Origin: UBA4615 sp964399635
Lineage (GTDB): Bacteria; Pseudomonadota; Gammaproteobacteria; Burkholderiales; Burkholderiaceae_E
Direction: 5' to 3'
Length of the DNA stretch: 64,000 nt
NCBI GenBank assembly: GCA_964399635.1
Contig: CAYNRU010000059.1
Span: 1 to 64,000, forward strand
Shown: positions 55,237 through 64,000 of the stretch, one piece after another
Layout: each line of letters opens with the position of its first letter
Numbering within the stretch: position 1 is the first letter of the stretch
The notes under the pieces: generated by a model
Seen by the model: only the letters and a program-made list of their open reading frames with translations
What the model was told of the DNA's origin: nothing
The model's database searches: none
Position numbers and translations under genes: made by a program

Positions 55237-57503
55237 GGGGCGGCGCAGTGCAGGCAACCAACGACGGCTTCGGCCGTGGCGGGCGATTCGCCCGGATCGC
55301 GGCGTTCGCCGCGCTGCTCGCGTGCGCCGTCGTGCCCGCCGCGCACGCGCAGCCCAACGCGATCGAATCGATCACCACGGCGCAGCAGGGCAACGCGACC
55401 GTGCTTCGCATCCAGATGAAGTCGGCGCCCAAGGCGCCGCCGCCGAGTTTCTCTGTGGCCAATCCGCCGCGCGTCGCGCTCGACTTCGCCGACACGGCCA
55501 ATGCCACCGGGCAGAGCGTGTTGGAGCTCGGCACGGGCGACGTGCGCAGCGTCAACCTCGTGCAGTCCGGCGGCCGCTCGCGGATGGTGCTCAACCTCAA
55601 GCGTCCGGTGGTCCACCAGGCGACGGTCGAGGGCAACGCGATCCTCGTCTCGATGGAGCCGGTCGCCACCGGCCCCGCGCAGGTCTCGAGCAGCGCCGCG
55701 ACGGGTCCCTACACCTTCGCCAAGGGCGACGCCAACGCGACGCACGCGCTGCGCGACATCGATTTCCGCCGCGGCAAGGAGAACGAGGGACGCATCGTCG
55801 TCGAGCTCTCCGACGCGCAGACCGGGGTCGACATCCGCCAGCAGGGCCAGACCATCGTCGTCGACTTCCTGAAGGCGCGGGTGCCCGACAACCTTCGCCG
55901 CCGCCTCGACGTTGCCGATTTCGGTACGCCCGTCAAGTCGGTCCGCACCTTCCAGCAGGGCGAGAACGCCCGAATGGTGATCGAGCCGGCCGGACTGTGG
56001 GAGCACAACGCCTACCAGAGCGACACGCAGTTCGTCGTCGAGGTCAAGCCGGTCCGCGATGACCCGAACAAGCTGACCCAGGGCTCCCGCCCCGGCTACC
56101 GAGGCGACAAGCTCTCGCTGAACTTCCAGAACGTCGACGTCCGCGCGCTGCTGCAGGTCATCGCCGACTTCACCAACCTGAACATCGTGGTGCGCGACTC
56201 GGTCGCCGGCAGCCTGACGCTGCGGCTCAAGGACGTGCCCTGGGACCAGGCGCTCGACATCGTGCTGCAGTCGAAGAACCTCGACATGCGCAAGAACGGC
56301 AACGTGATCCTGGTCGCCCCGCGCGACGAGCTCGCCACGCAAGAGAAGCTCGACCTCGAATCGCGGCAGCAGATCGCCGAGATCGAGCCGATGCGCGTCG
56401 AGGTGTTCCAGCTCAACTACCAGAAGGCCGAGGCGGTGCAGAAGCTGCTCGGCGACGACAAGCAGAAGGTGCTGTCCAAGGCCGGCAGCGCCGTGCCGGA
56501 CGTGCGCACCAACAAGCTCTTCGTGCGCGACACCGCGTCACGGCTGGAGGAGGTGCGCCGCATCATCGGCCAGCTCGACATCCCGGTGCGCCAGGTCCTG
56601 ATCGAGGCGCGCATCGTCGAGGCCGACGACCGGTTCTCGCGCAACCTCGGCGTGAAGCTCGGCTTCAACGACATCCGCAGCACGATTTACCGCCAGGGCG
56701 CCCAGATCGACCCGGTCACCGGCCAGCCGTCCGCGGTCAACGTGCCGGTGTACGGCGCGGGTACCCCGTGGGCGGGTGGCAACGCCTACTCGACCCTCTC
56801 GGGCAACCTGCAGGGTGTCGCCGACCTGTCGTCGCAGCTCGGCGCCGGCAACCTGCAGGGCGCAAGCTTGCAGGGCCTGGGCCAGGCTACCGCGATCAAC
56901 AACACCAATTTCGTCAACCTGCCGGCCGCCAACATCTCAGGTGCCAACGCGGCGAGCTTCGCGATCAGCCTGTTCGGCTCGTCGCTGACCCGCTTCGTGA
57001 ACCTGGAGATCTCGGCCCTCGAAGCCGACCAGCGCGGCAAGGTGGTGTCCAGCCCGCGCGTGCTGACCGCCGACCAGGGTCGGGCTGTCATCGAGCAGGG
57101 CACCGAGCTGCCGTACCAGGTGGCCTCCTCGAGCGGCGCGACCGCGATCTCCTTCCGCAAGGCCAACCTGCGGCTCGAGGTCGTCCCGCAGATCACGCCC
57201 GAGGGCAACGTGATCATGAAGGTCCAGGTCAACCGCGACGCGGTCGGCCAGCTGACCCCGGCAGGCTTCGCGATCGACACGCGCTCGGTGCAGACCGAGG
57301 TGCTGGTCGAGAACGGCGGCACTGTCGTGATCGGCGGCATCTACGAGCAGTTCGAGCGCCAGCGCGTCAACAAGGTGCCCTTCCTCGGTGACGTCCCCTA
57401 CCTTGGCAATCTCTTCAAGAACACCGCCCGCACCAACGACCGGACCGAGCTGCTCGTGTTCCTGACGCCGCGTGTGGTGACTGATACGGCAGCCGTGCGC
57501 TGA
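55233..57503 (+). CDS. pilQ: Type IV pilus secretin PilQ
   Basis: Outer-membrane channel for the pilus (756 aa). Signal peptide with AFAALLACAVVPAAHAQP, two AMIN domains that bind peptidoglycan (about 40-300), the STN/N0 domain (LNFQNVDVRALLQVIADFTN), an N1 domain (VEVFQLNYQKAEAVQKLLGD), and the secretin core with VLIEARIVEADDRFSRNLGV, SSPRVLTADQGRAVIEQGTE and VVIGGIYEQ, ending TELLVFLTPRVV. A Gly/Asn/Gln-rich insert of about 70 residues sits in the core after NVPVYGAG. Confidence 0.95.
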   Translation: MRGGAVQATNDGFGRGGRFARIAAFAALLACAVVPAAHAQPNAIESITTAQQGNATVLRIQMKSAPKAPPPSFSVANPPRVALDFADTANATGQSVLELGTGDVRSVNLVQSGGRSRMVLNLKRPVVHQATVEGNAILVSMEPVATGPAQVSSSAATGPYTFAKGDANATHALRDIDFRRGKENEGRIVVELSDAQTGVDIRQQGQTIVVDFLKARVPDNLRRRLDVADFGTPVKSVRTFQQGENARMVIEPAGLWEHNAYQSDTQFVVEVKPVRDDPNKLTQGSRPGYRGDKLSLNFQNVDVRALLQVIADFTNLNIVVRDSVAGSLTLRLKDVPWDQALDIVLQSKNLDMRKNGNVILVAPRDELATQEKLDLESRQQIAEIEPMRVEVFQLNYQKAEAVQKLLGDDKQKVLSKAGSAVPDVRTNKLFVRDTASRLEEVRRIIGQLDIPVRQVLIEARIVEADDRFSRNLGVKLGFNDIRSTIYRQGAQIDPVTGQPSAVNVPVYGAGTPWAGGNAYSTLSGNLQGVADLSSQLGAGNLQGASLQGLGQATAINNTNFVNLPAANISGANAASFAISLFGSSLTRFVNLEISALEADQRGKVVSSPRVLTADQGRAVIEQGTELPYQVASSSGATAISFRKANLRLEVVPQITPEGNVIMKVQVNRDAVGQLTPAGFAIDTRSVQTEVLVENGGTVVIGGIYEQFERQRVNKVPFLGDVPYLGNLFKNTARTNDRTELLVFLTPRVVTDTAAVR

Positions 57504-57537
57504 CCGCGACCCTACCCAGATACAAGGGCAAGTCCTC

Positions 57538-59673
57538 ATGTTCAATCGACTCATTCGAAGCGGCTGGCTCACGAAGCTGGCGATGGCCGCTGCACTCGGT
57601 GCCGCGCTTGCGACGGCTGGCTGCGGTGGCGCGGGGGCGGGTGCCGGCGGGTCCGCTCCGGACGCCGGTCCGAGCGAAAGCGGCCCGGCTGCGAGCAGCG
57701 CCGCGACGGTCGCCATCGCCATGTTCGCGGCCGGAAAAAACGAGCCGATCACGGCGATCTCGACCAGCGTCCCGGGCGAATTGAAGGCGACGGTTCGCGA
57801 TAAGGCAGGCAAAGCGGTACCGAATACCGTCGTCACCTTTACCGGGGGTCTGTCGTCGCAGATCGCTTTTCAGCCGGCTGCGAATGCCTTGACCGACGCG
57901 AACGGCGTGGCGACCGTCATCGTGACGCCTGTCGGGATCTCCTCCAGCGGCGCGGAGACGGTGACCGCACAGGCGACCGTGGCAGGCACGTCGGTCACGG
58001 GGAGTCGGGGTCTCGCCATCGGATCGACCGATGTCACGTTGGTAGACATGAAGGTCATGCTGCCCGCGGGCGTGACGGCCGTTGCGCCCTACGGGACGAC
58101 GACGGTCCAAGCGACGGTGAGCGTTTCGACGCTTCCGGTGAAGGTCGCGTTCACGTCGAACTGCGTCAATTCCGGCAGGGCGACGATCACGCCGCAGGTG
58201 GACACGGTGAACGGTATCGCGGCTGCGACCTACACTGACAAGGGATGCGCCTCGACCGACACGGTGTCTGCCCAGGTGGTGGGCCGGGCCGCGACACGCA
58301 CGGTATCGTTCTCGGTGCAGAGCCCCGGTATCTCCAACATCCAGTTCATCTCGGCACAACCCGCCACGATCGCACTGTCCGGCACGGGCGCCGTAGGTCT
58401 CCAGCAGACGTCGACCGTCACGTTCCGGGTGGTCGATCAGGCGGGAAATCCCGTGCCGACCCCGCAGAACGTCGACTTCAACCTGTCGACGTCCACCGGC
58501 GGTATCCTGCTCGACAACACGCCGGGCACCTCGTTGCCGATCCGCAAGCAGACCGGTAGCGACGGCACAGTTCAGGTTCGGGTGCAGTCCGGCACGCTGC
58601 CCACGCCCGTGTGGGTCGTGGCCTCGCTGCCTGACAGCCCTCTGGTGGCGCCGACGCAATCGAACCTGCTGACCATCTCGACCGGCCGCCCGACGCAGGC
58701 TCGATTCTCGCTGTCGGCGTCGGTTCTGAACATCAATGGACTCGTCTTTGACGGTGCGACCTCGCGGATCAACATCTTTGCGTCAGACCGCCTTGGGAAT
58801 CCGGTGGCCGACGGCACGGTGATCAACTTCGTGTCCGAAGGCGCATCGATCGAGCCGAGCTGCGCAACCGTGAACGGGAACTGTTCGGTGGGCTTCCGCA
58901 GCCAGCGCGAACGTCCGATCACGATCGCAGACAACCTGCGGTCCGACAACGGTCGCGTCACCGTGACCGCATATGCGGTCGGGGAAGAGAGCTTCGTCGA
59001 TCAGAACGCGAACAACCGCTGGGATTCCGGCGAGCCGTTCGAAGACCTCGGTTACGTCTACATCGACCCGCTCGAAAGCCGCCCGCTCGAGACGAGTCGC
59101 AGCGACAGCATCGGTCCTTGGACGAATCAGCGTGTCCAGGTGATTCCCTTTGTCGGATCGCTGGCGCAGGTATCGGCCTGCACGAGCGTGATGCCCGGCG
59201 CGAGCGGTGTCATCAGTGCGCCTTCGGTACCCAACTCCTGCGACGGCACTTGGGGCTCCGCCCACGTCAGGCGCGACATCACCATCGTCTTGTCTGGCAA
59301 TTCACCTGTCCTCAAGACGGCCCAGAGCGACCTGGCCGCCACGCCCGAGATCTCGAGGGTGGGTTCGCTCGGGGTGGCCTGTGCGGCGACGTTCAATTTC
59401 TTCCTTCAGGATGTCAACGGGAATCCCATGCCTGCCGGCACGACCGCCGCCGCTGACACCTCCACCGCGACCAGTCTGACTGCGACGGTCCTCGGCTTTC
59501 CAGTGCCGAGCACGAACGTCCGAGGAGGAACGCCCGGTGCCGTTCTCGTTCGCGGGAGCCTGGATCCCACTTCAGGTGTCTGCACGGGTTCGGGCACAGT
59601 GCTGCTCAACATCAGCGCACCGGATCCGGCCGCATTGACGACCACGATCGGCCTCACGGTCACCAACCCCTGA
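57538..59673 (+). CDS. Lipoprotein with bacterial Ig-like (Big_1) domains
   Basis: A 711-aa lipoprotein with lipobox LATAGC (C29) and several Ig-like repeats of the Big_1 type, e.g. LKATVRDKAGKAVPNTVVTF, VTFRVVDQAGNPVPTPQNVD and INIFASDRLGNPVADGTVIN. Such proteins are found at the cell surface, in adhesins, or exported. It lies 34 bases after pilQ and may be co-transcribed. Codon usage is a little less GC-biased than its neighbours. The function is unknown. Confidence 0.82.
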   Translation: MFNRLIRSGWLTKLAMAAALGAALATAGCGGAGAGAGGSAPDAGPSESGPAASSAATVAIAMFAAGKNEPITAISTSVPGELKATVRDKAGKAVPNTVVTFTGGLSSQIAFQPAANALTDANGVATVIVTPVGISSSGAETVTAQATVAGTSVTGSRGLAIGSTDVTLVDMKVMLPAGVTAVAPYGTTTVQATVSVSTLPVKVAFTSNCVNSGRATITPQVDTVNGIAAATYTDKGCASTDTVSAQVVGRAATRTVSFSVQSPGISNIQFISAQPATIALSGTGAVGLQQTSTVTFRVVDQAGNPVPTPQNVDFNLSTSTGGILLDNTPGTSLPIRKQTGSDGTVQVRVQSGTLPTPVWVVASLPDSPLVAPTQSNLLTISTGRPTQARFSLSASVLNINGLVFDGATSRINIFASDRLGNPVADGTVINFVSEGASIEPSCATVNGNCSVGFRSQRERPITIADNLRSDNGRVTVTAYAVGEESFVDQNANNRWDSGEPFEDLGYVYIDPLESRPLETSRSDSIGPWTNQRVQVIPFVGSLAQVSACTSVMPGASGVISAPSVPNSCDGTWGSAHVRRDITIVLSGNSPVLKTAQSDLAATPEISRVGSLGVACAATFNFFLQDVNGNPMPAGTTAAADTSTATSLTATVLGFPVPSTNVRGGTPGAVLVRGSLDPTSGVCTGSGTVLLNISAPDPAALTTTIGLTVTNP

Positions 59674-59680
59674 GCCAGGA

Positions 59681-59709
59681 GCAGGCCCGGGCAAGCGTCC
59701 CGGGTCTGC
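59681..59709 (+). terminator. Strong hairpin after the Ig-like gene
   Basis: GCAGGCCCGGG pairs with CCCGGGTCTGC (11 bp with one G-T) around a 7-base loop, 8 bases after the stop. It has no T-run, so it is either a terminator of weak type or an mRNA-stabilising structure at the end of the pil transcript. Confidence 0.45.
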
Positions 59710-59759
59710 TGATACCCTCGGCCGCCGTTCAACGCGGTGGGCACGATGCCCGGACCGCC

Positions 59760-60620
59760 ATGCGCCCGCCCGCGATGCGCGGAGCTCCGGTCTCCCTGGG
59801 TGACCGCTCCTACCCGATTCAGGTCGGCAACGGCCTGCTCGCCGGCAATGAGGCGCTCGCGCGGCTCGCAGCCGGCCGCAGGGTGGCGATCGTCACCGAC
59901 TCGAACGTCGCCGCGCTGCATGCGCGCACCGTCGCCGACACGCCGCGCCCGCACGCCGCCTCGCTCCTCGAGGTGGTGCTGGCCGCCGGCGAATCGACCA
60001 AGACCTGGTAGACCCTGCACCGGATCCTCGATGGGCTGGTCGAGTCGCGCTTCGACCGGGATGTGCTGCTGGTGGCGGTCGGCGGCGGCGTGGTCGGCGA
60101 CATGGCCGACGTCGCGGCCACGGTCGGCCAGCGCGGCGTTGAGTTCGTGCAGGTGCGCACCACGCTGCTTGCGCAGGTGGACTCCTCGGTCGGCGGCAAA
60201 ACCGGCATCAACCATCCGCTCGGCAAGAACATGAGCGGGGCGTTCCAGCAGCCCCGGCTGGTGCTGAACCGGGTGTCCGGCGCGGTGGTCGCCCTCTCGG
60301 CGATCGACCCGAGCGGCGGTCGGATCGAGCCGGGCCAGGCGACGACCGACGTCGACGGCCAGGCGATCGCGTCGTTCATCGCTGGCCCCAACTCGACCGA
60401 TCCGGATGCGGTGCGGGTGCGCGCGACTGTCCTCAGCGCGCCGACCATCTTCGACGAGAATTCGATGACCGTGTTCGCCGCCGCGCTGTTCATCGAGCTC
60501 GGCACTGGCAACGAGGTCGACGAGATCGGCTTCACCTCTGACGGCTACGAGACCACCCGCATCTCGGCGCTCAATCCGGTCGACGGCCTCACCAGGACGT
60601 TCTGTACCTTGCCGAACTGA
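59760..60620 (+). pseudogene. Chimeric pseudogene: aroB N-terminal half joined to an Ig-like tail
   Basis: One continuous frame of 287 codons, broken by a TAG at 60009-60011. Up to about 60270 it matches the first 165 residues of 3-dehydroquinate synthase: VSLGDRSYPIQVGNGLLAG, LLVAVGGGVVGDMADVAATV and VDSSVGGKTGINHPLGKNM. The TAG stands where the intact gene has a Glu codon (NKTFETL against TKTW-stop-TL). After QQPRLVLNRV the frame runs into an Ig-like protein tail (GGRIEPGQATTDVDGQAIAS, FIAGPNSTDPD). The aroB part is clearly diverged from the intact aroB 1.2 kb downstream, so the copy is not recent or came from another strain. Confidence 0.75.
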
Positions 60621-60754
60621 GTCGCGCCCCCGGACCGCGACCCCGCGGCGCCGCATCGGTCTGCCCGGCCGCTGTGGCGCCGTTTGCCATCCCGGGCCCG
60701 GCCGGCACGATCCTGTACAGTTTCGGCTTGAATGGACTGTGAGTCGGACCGGCG

Positions 60755-61429
60755 TTGAGCGTAGACAGCGATGAGCCGCAGGCGGCCCCAGCCGCGGTGC
60801 GGGCGGTGTTCCTGGTCGGCATGATGGGTGCCGGCAAGACCACCGTCGGCAGGCGCCTCGCGCGTCGGCTGGGCTGGTCATTCGTGGACGCCGATCGCGA
60901 GCTCGAGGCCCGGCTCGGCGTGCCGGTCGCGACGGTGTTCGAGCTCGAGGGCGAGGCCGGCTTCCGGCGGCGCGAGGCGGTGCTGATCGAAGAACTGTCG
61001 CTGCGTGAGGCGACGGTGCTTGCCACCGGGGGCGGCGCGATCCTCGATCCGGCCAACCGCGCGGTGCTGAAGGATCGCGGCCGCGTGCTCTACCTGCGCG
61101 CGTCGGTCGGCGATCTCTGGCACCGGCTCCGCCGCGACACGGTGCGCCCGCTGCTGCGCACCGCCGATCCGCGCGGCCGCATCGAGGCGCTGCTGCGCGA
61201 TCGCGACCCGCTGTACCGCGAGGCCGCGCACGACGTCGTCGATACCGGCCGCCAGCCGGTCGACGAGGTGGTCGGTGCTATCCTGAACCTGCTGTCGCCG
61301 GGCCTCGGATCCACCGGCGGCGCGTCCGCGCCGGGCGCCCCCCCGGACGGGGCGGCGCAGCGGTCGTACTTACAAACGTGCGGACCCGCGCCACAGCGAC
61401 CCGAATCGACCCCTGCCTCCGATGCGTGA
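60755..61429 (+). CDS. aroK: Shikimate kinase
   Basis: Phosphorylates shikimate in aromatic amino acid synthesis (224 aa with this start). Walker A is GMMGAGKTTVGRRLA, shikimate-binding residues are in DADRELEARLG and FRRREA, and the GGG motif is ATGGGAILDP; the lid has RDTVRPLLRT. The start is TTG at 60755, as no ATG precedes the core; a GTG at 60797 is an alternative. The tail of about 45 residues beyond the kinase fold is low-complexity. It overlaps aroB by 8 bases. Confidence 0.92.
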   Translation: MSVDSDEPQAAPAAVRAVFLVGMMGAGKTTVGRRLARRLGWSFVDADRELEARLGVPVATVFELEGEAGFRRREAVLIEELSLREATVLATGGGAILDPANRAVLKDRGRVLYLRASVGDLWHRLRRDTVRPLLRTADPRGRIEALLRDRDPLYREAAHDVVDTGRQPVDEVVGAILNLLSPGLGSTGGASAPGAPPDGAAQRSYLQTCGPAPQRPESTPASDA

Positions 61430-62501
61430 ACTCACCGTGGCGCTCGGCGAGCGCTCCTATCCGCTGCTGATCGGTAGCGGCCTGCTGGCTGGCTGCGCGC
61501 AGCTGCAGCGCCTGGCCGAGGGCCGGATGGTCGCGGTCGTGACCGACACCAACGTCGGCCCGCTGCACGCGGGCGCGGTGCTCGCATCGTTGCGCGGGCA
61601 TGCCGTGTCGGTGCACGAGGTGGTGCTGCCGGCCGGCGAGGCGAACAAGACCTTCGAGACGCTGAACCGGGTGTTCGATGCGCTGCTCGCCGCGCGCTTC
61701 GATCGCGGGGCGCTGCTGGTCGCGGTCGGCGGGGGCGTCGTCGGCGACATCGCCGGCTTCGCGGCCGCGGTGTACCAGCGCGGCATCGACTTCGTGCAGG
61801 TGCCCACGACGCTGCTTGCGCAGGTCGATTCGTCGGTTGGCGGCAAGACCGGCATCAACCACCCGCTGGGCAAGAACATGATCGGGTCGTTCCACCAGCC
61901 GCGGCTGGTGGTGCTCGACGTCGACACGCTCGCGACGCTGCCGGCGCGCGAACTGTCTGCGGGGCTCGCCGAGGTGATCAAGCACGGGGCGATCGCGGAC
62001 GTCGCCTACTTCGAGGCGGTCGCGCGCGACCTGTCGGCGCTGCGGGCGTGCGATCCGCGTGCGCTTGCCCATGCGGTCGCGCGTTCCTGCGAGATCAAGG
62101 CCTCAGTCGTCGAGCGCGACGAGCGCGAGGGCGGGGTGCGTGCGATCCTCAACTTTGGCCATACCTTCGGCCATGCGATCGAGGCGGGCCTGGGCTACGG
62201 CGAGTGGCTGCACGGGGAGGCGGTCGGTGCCGGTATGGTGATGGCCGCCGACCTGTCGCGCCGGCTCGGGCTGCTCGAGGCCGACGCCGCGGCGCGGCTG
62301 CGCGAGGTGGTCGGTGAGGCGGGCCTGCCGGTGCGGGGTCCGGCGTGGCCGGCGTCGCGCTACGTCGAGCTGATGTCGAACGACAAGAAAGCCGAGCGCG
62401 GCACGCCGCGCTTCGTGCTGCTCGAGCGTCTGGGCGCGGCGCGGATCCAGCGGGTGGCCGACGCGCCGCTCGCCGAGACGCTCGCCGCGTGCGCCGGCTG
62501 A
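61422..62501 (+). CDS. aroB: 3-Dehydroquinate synthase
   Basis: Second enzyme of the shikimate pathway (359 aa); uses NAD and a divalent metal. NAD-binding VAVGGGVVGDIAGFAAAVYQ, phosphate-binding DSSVGGKTGINHPLGKNMIG, and metal ligands in LAEVIKHGAI, FGHTFGHAIE and WLHGEAVGAGM are all present. This is the functional copy, in the standard aroK-aroB order; a broken partial copy lies upstream. Confidence 0.97.
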   Translation: MRELTVALGERSYPLLIGSGLLAGCAQLQRLAEGRMVAVVTDTNVGPLHAGAVLASLRGHAVSVHEVVLPAGEANKTFETLNRVFDALLAARFDRGALLVAVGGGVVGDIAGFAAAVYQRGIDFVQVPTTLLAQVDSSVGGKTGINHPLGKNMIGSFHQPRLVVLDVDTLATLPARELSAGLAEVIKHGAIADVAYFEAVARDLSALRACDPRALAHAVARSCEIKASVVERDEREGGVRAILNFGHTFGHAIEAGLGYGEWLHGEAVGAGMVMAADLSRRLGLLEADAAARLREVVGEAGLPVRGPAWPASRYVELMSNDKKAERGTPRFVLLERLGAARIQRVADAPLAETLAACAG

Positions 62502-62526
62502 ACGCGGCGCGCCGGCCCGTACGCCC

Positions 62527-63648
62527 ATGACCGCGCTCGCCCCCTACGCCGCGGATCCGCGCCGCAGCCGCGGGCGCGTCCATCCGGAGGACCCCCCGCA
62601 GGGCCGCGACGAGTTCCAGCGCGACCGCGACCGGATCATCCACAGCGGAGCATTCCGGCGGCTCGAGTACAAGACGCAGGTCTTCGTGAACCACGAGGGC
62701 GACCTGTTTCGCACGCGTCTGACGCACTCGATCGAGGTTGCGCAGATCGCCCGCAGCATCGCCCGGCGGCTGCGGCTGAACGAGGACCTGACCGAGGCGA
62801 TCTCGCTCGCCCACGACCTCGGCCACACGCCCTTCGGCCACGCCGGGCAGGACGCGCTGAACCGCTGCATGCAGCCCTGGGGCGGCTTCGAGCACAACCT
62901 GCAGTCGCTGCGGGTGGTGGACGAGCTCGAGGAGCGCTACGGCGCGCACGATGGGCTCAACCTGTGCTTCGAGACGCGCGAGGGGGTGCTCAAGCACTGC
63001 TCGTCCGCCAACGCGGCGCGGCTGGGCGAGTTGGGCCGCCGCTTCCTGGAGCACACCAGGCCGTCCCTGGAGGCGCAACTGGCCAATCTCGCCGACGAGA
63101 TCGCCTACGTGAACCACGACGTCGACGACGGCATCCGCTCCGGGCTGCTGACCGTGGCGCAGCTGCTCGGGGTGGAGCTGTTCGCGCACCACCACCGGGA
63201 GGTGCTGCGGCTGTTCCCGTCGGCCGGCGAGCGGCGGCAGGTCTACGAGACGGTCCGGCGCATGATCAACGAGCTGGTGCTCGACCTCACCGGGCGCAGC
63301 GAGGTGCTGATTGCGCAGGCCGCGCCGCGCGGCCCGGACGACGTTCGCGCGGCGCCGCCGCTGATCGCGTTCTCAGAGGACGTCGCAGCCCGGTCGCTGC
63401 AGCTCAAGCAGTTCCTGTTCGAGCAGCTGTACCGTCATTACCGCGTGCTGAGGATGACGACCAAGGCGGCCCGGATCGTGAGTGACCTGTTCCAGGCCTT
63501 CGCCGACGACATCCGCCTGCTGCCCGACGAGCACCGGCGCAAGGCCGGGCGCGACATGCACCGGACGATCGCCGACTACATCGCGGGCATGACCGACCGA
63601 TATGCGATCAAGGAGCATCGGCGGCTGTTTGCGGTGGATGAGGTCTGA
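62527..63648 (+). CDS. dgt: Deoxyguanosinetriphosphate triphosphohydrolase-like protein
   Basis: HD-domain dNTP triphosphohydrolase (373 aa) that cuts dNTPs to nucleoside and tripolyphosphate. Metal ligands: His in RTRLTHSIEVAQIAR, the HD pair in SLAHDLGHTPFGHAGQ, and Asp in ADEIAYVNHDVDDG. Its length matches the shorter Dgt-like type 2 group. It follows aroB after 25 bases, an order common in betaproteobacteria. Confidence 0.93.
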   Translation: MTALAPYAADPRRSRGRVHPEDPPQGRDEFQRDRDRIIHSGAFRRLEYKTQVFVNHEGDLFRTRLTHSIEVAQIARSIARRLRLNEDLTEAISLAHDLGHTPFGHAGQDALNRCMQPWGGFEHNLQSLRVVDELEERYGAHDGLNLCFETREGVLKHCSSANAARLGELGRRFLEHTRPSLEAQLANLADEIAYVNHDVDDGIRSGLLTVAQLLGVELFAHHHREVLRLFPSAGERRQVYETVRRMINELVLDLTGRSEVLIAQAAPRGPDDVRAAPPLIAFSEDVAARSLQLKQFLFEQLYRHYRVLRMTTKAARIVSDLFQAFADDIRLLPDEHRRKAGRDMHRTIADYIAGMTDRYAIKEHRRLFAVDEV

Positions 63649-63658
63649 GGAGGCTGCG

Positions 63659-64000
63659 TTGGCCCGGCAGCCCAGGCTGGCCATCCCGGCCTATCCCCAC
63701 CATGTGATCCAGCGGGGCCACAACCGCCAGCGTGTGTTCGCCGACGATGTGGATCGGCGCCAATACCTGGCCTGGCTGCTCGAGGCATCGGCCGCGCACG
63801 GCCTGGACGTCCACGCCTACGTGCTGATGGACAACCACGTCCACCTGCTCGCCACGCCCGCCGGCGCGTCGTCGCTGTCGCTGGCGATGCAGGCGGTGGG
63901 CCGGCGTTACGTGCGCTGGTTCAACCGGCGGCACAGCCGGACCGGGACGCTGTGGGAGGGCCGGTTCCGCTCGTCGCTGGTCGAGGCCGACCGCTACCTG
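63659..64000 (+). CDS. REP-associated tyrosine transposase (RAYT), 3' end outside window
   Basis: The visible 114 codons belong to the IS200-like Y1 transposase family: AIPAYPHHVIQRGHNRQRVF, the HUH metal-binding motif in YVLMDNHVHLLATP, then GRRYVRWFNRRHSRTGTLWE and GRFRSSLVEADRYL. RAYTs are single-copy domesticated transposases tied to REP palindromes. AGGAGG lies 5 bases before a TTG at 63659, which I chose; an in-frame ATG at 63638 overlaps dgt. The catalytic Tyr lies beyond the window edge, so activity cannot be judged. Confidence 0.85.
   Translation, partial: MARQPRLAIPAYPHHVIQRGHNRQRVFADDVDRRQYLAWLLEASAAHGLDVHAYVLMDNHVHLLATPAGASSLSLAMQAVGRRYVRWFNRRHSRTGTLWEGRFRSSLVEADRYL

Overview
The window is GC-rich DNA of a betaproteobacterium, most likely of the order Burkholderiales. 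This rests on gene content and order: hemB, engB and a cytochrome c4 gene, then msrPQ, lysA, lptM and cyaY, then mrcA, pilMNOPQ, aroK, aroB and dgt. This is a familiar betaproteobacterial backbone, here broken in several places.

Layout. 1-4774 is a chemotaxis block: the 3' part of a PAS-containing chemoreceptor, then cheW, cheR, cheD and cheB. 4885-8427 is a scar of broken genes: a pyrF stub, an intact VapBC toxin-antitoxin pair, an IS91-type transposase remnant, an FG-GAP lipoprotein gene and a truncated MFS transporter. 8428-23760 is one long minus-strand operon of 13 genes. Reading from its promoter it encodes a fumarylacetoacetase-family hydrolase, an alpha/beta hydrolase, two paralogous amidohydrolases, a complete branched-chain-amino-acid-type ABC importer whose second ATPase is fused to a Tm-1-like (UPF0261) domain, a TIM-barrel partner, a flotillin, a SRPBCC protein, and a SRPBCC-quinone oxidoreductase fusion. 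A TetR-type regulator is divergent from it, with a perfect inverted repeat in the shared intergenic region. I infer an uptake-and-degradation system for an unknown organic compound.

24857-33072 carries a CorA/ZntB transporter, hemB, engB, cytochrome c4, msrPQ, a DUF1311 gene broken by one stop codon, lysA, lptM and cyaY. Between hemB and engB, on the plus strand, there is a promoter, two hairpins (one with an anti-Shine-Dalgarno loop) and a Rho-independent terminator. I read this as an unannotated small RNA of about 105 nt. It sits convergent with engB, as Spot 42 does in enteric bacteria.

33073-49313 separates cyaY from mrcA and is rich in regulators: a flavin monooxygenase with its DUF2783 partner, a GlsB-type membrane protein, a degenerate histidine kinase with a receiver protein, a sigma-54 activator with no apparent leader, an rpoN gene with its own sigma-54 promoter, a CHASE hybrid kinase, BON and DUF883 envelope-stress proteins, a NarL-type two-component pair, and a transglutaminase-fold protein lacking its catalytic Cys and His.

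49480-64000 holds mrcA divergent from the type IV pilus operon pilMNOPQ, an Ig-like lipoprotein, a chimeric pseudogene (aroB N-terminal half joined to an Ig-like tail), the genuine aroK-aroB-dgt genes, and the start of a RAYT-type transposase cut by the window edge. I saw no tRNA, rRNA or CRISPR array.
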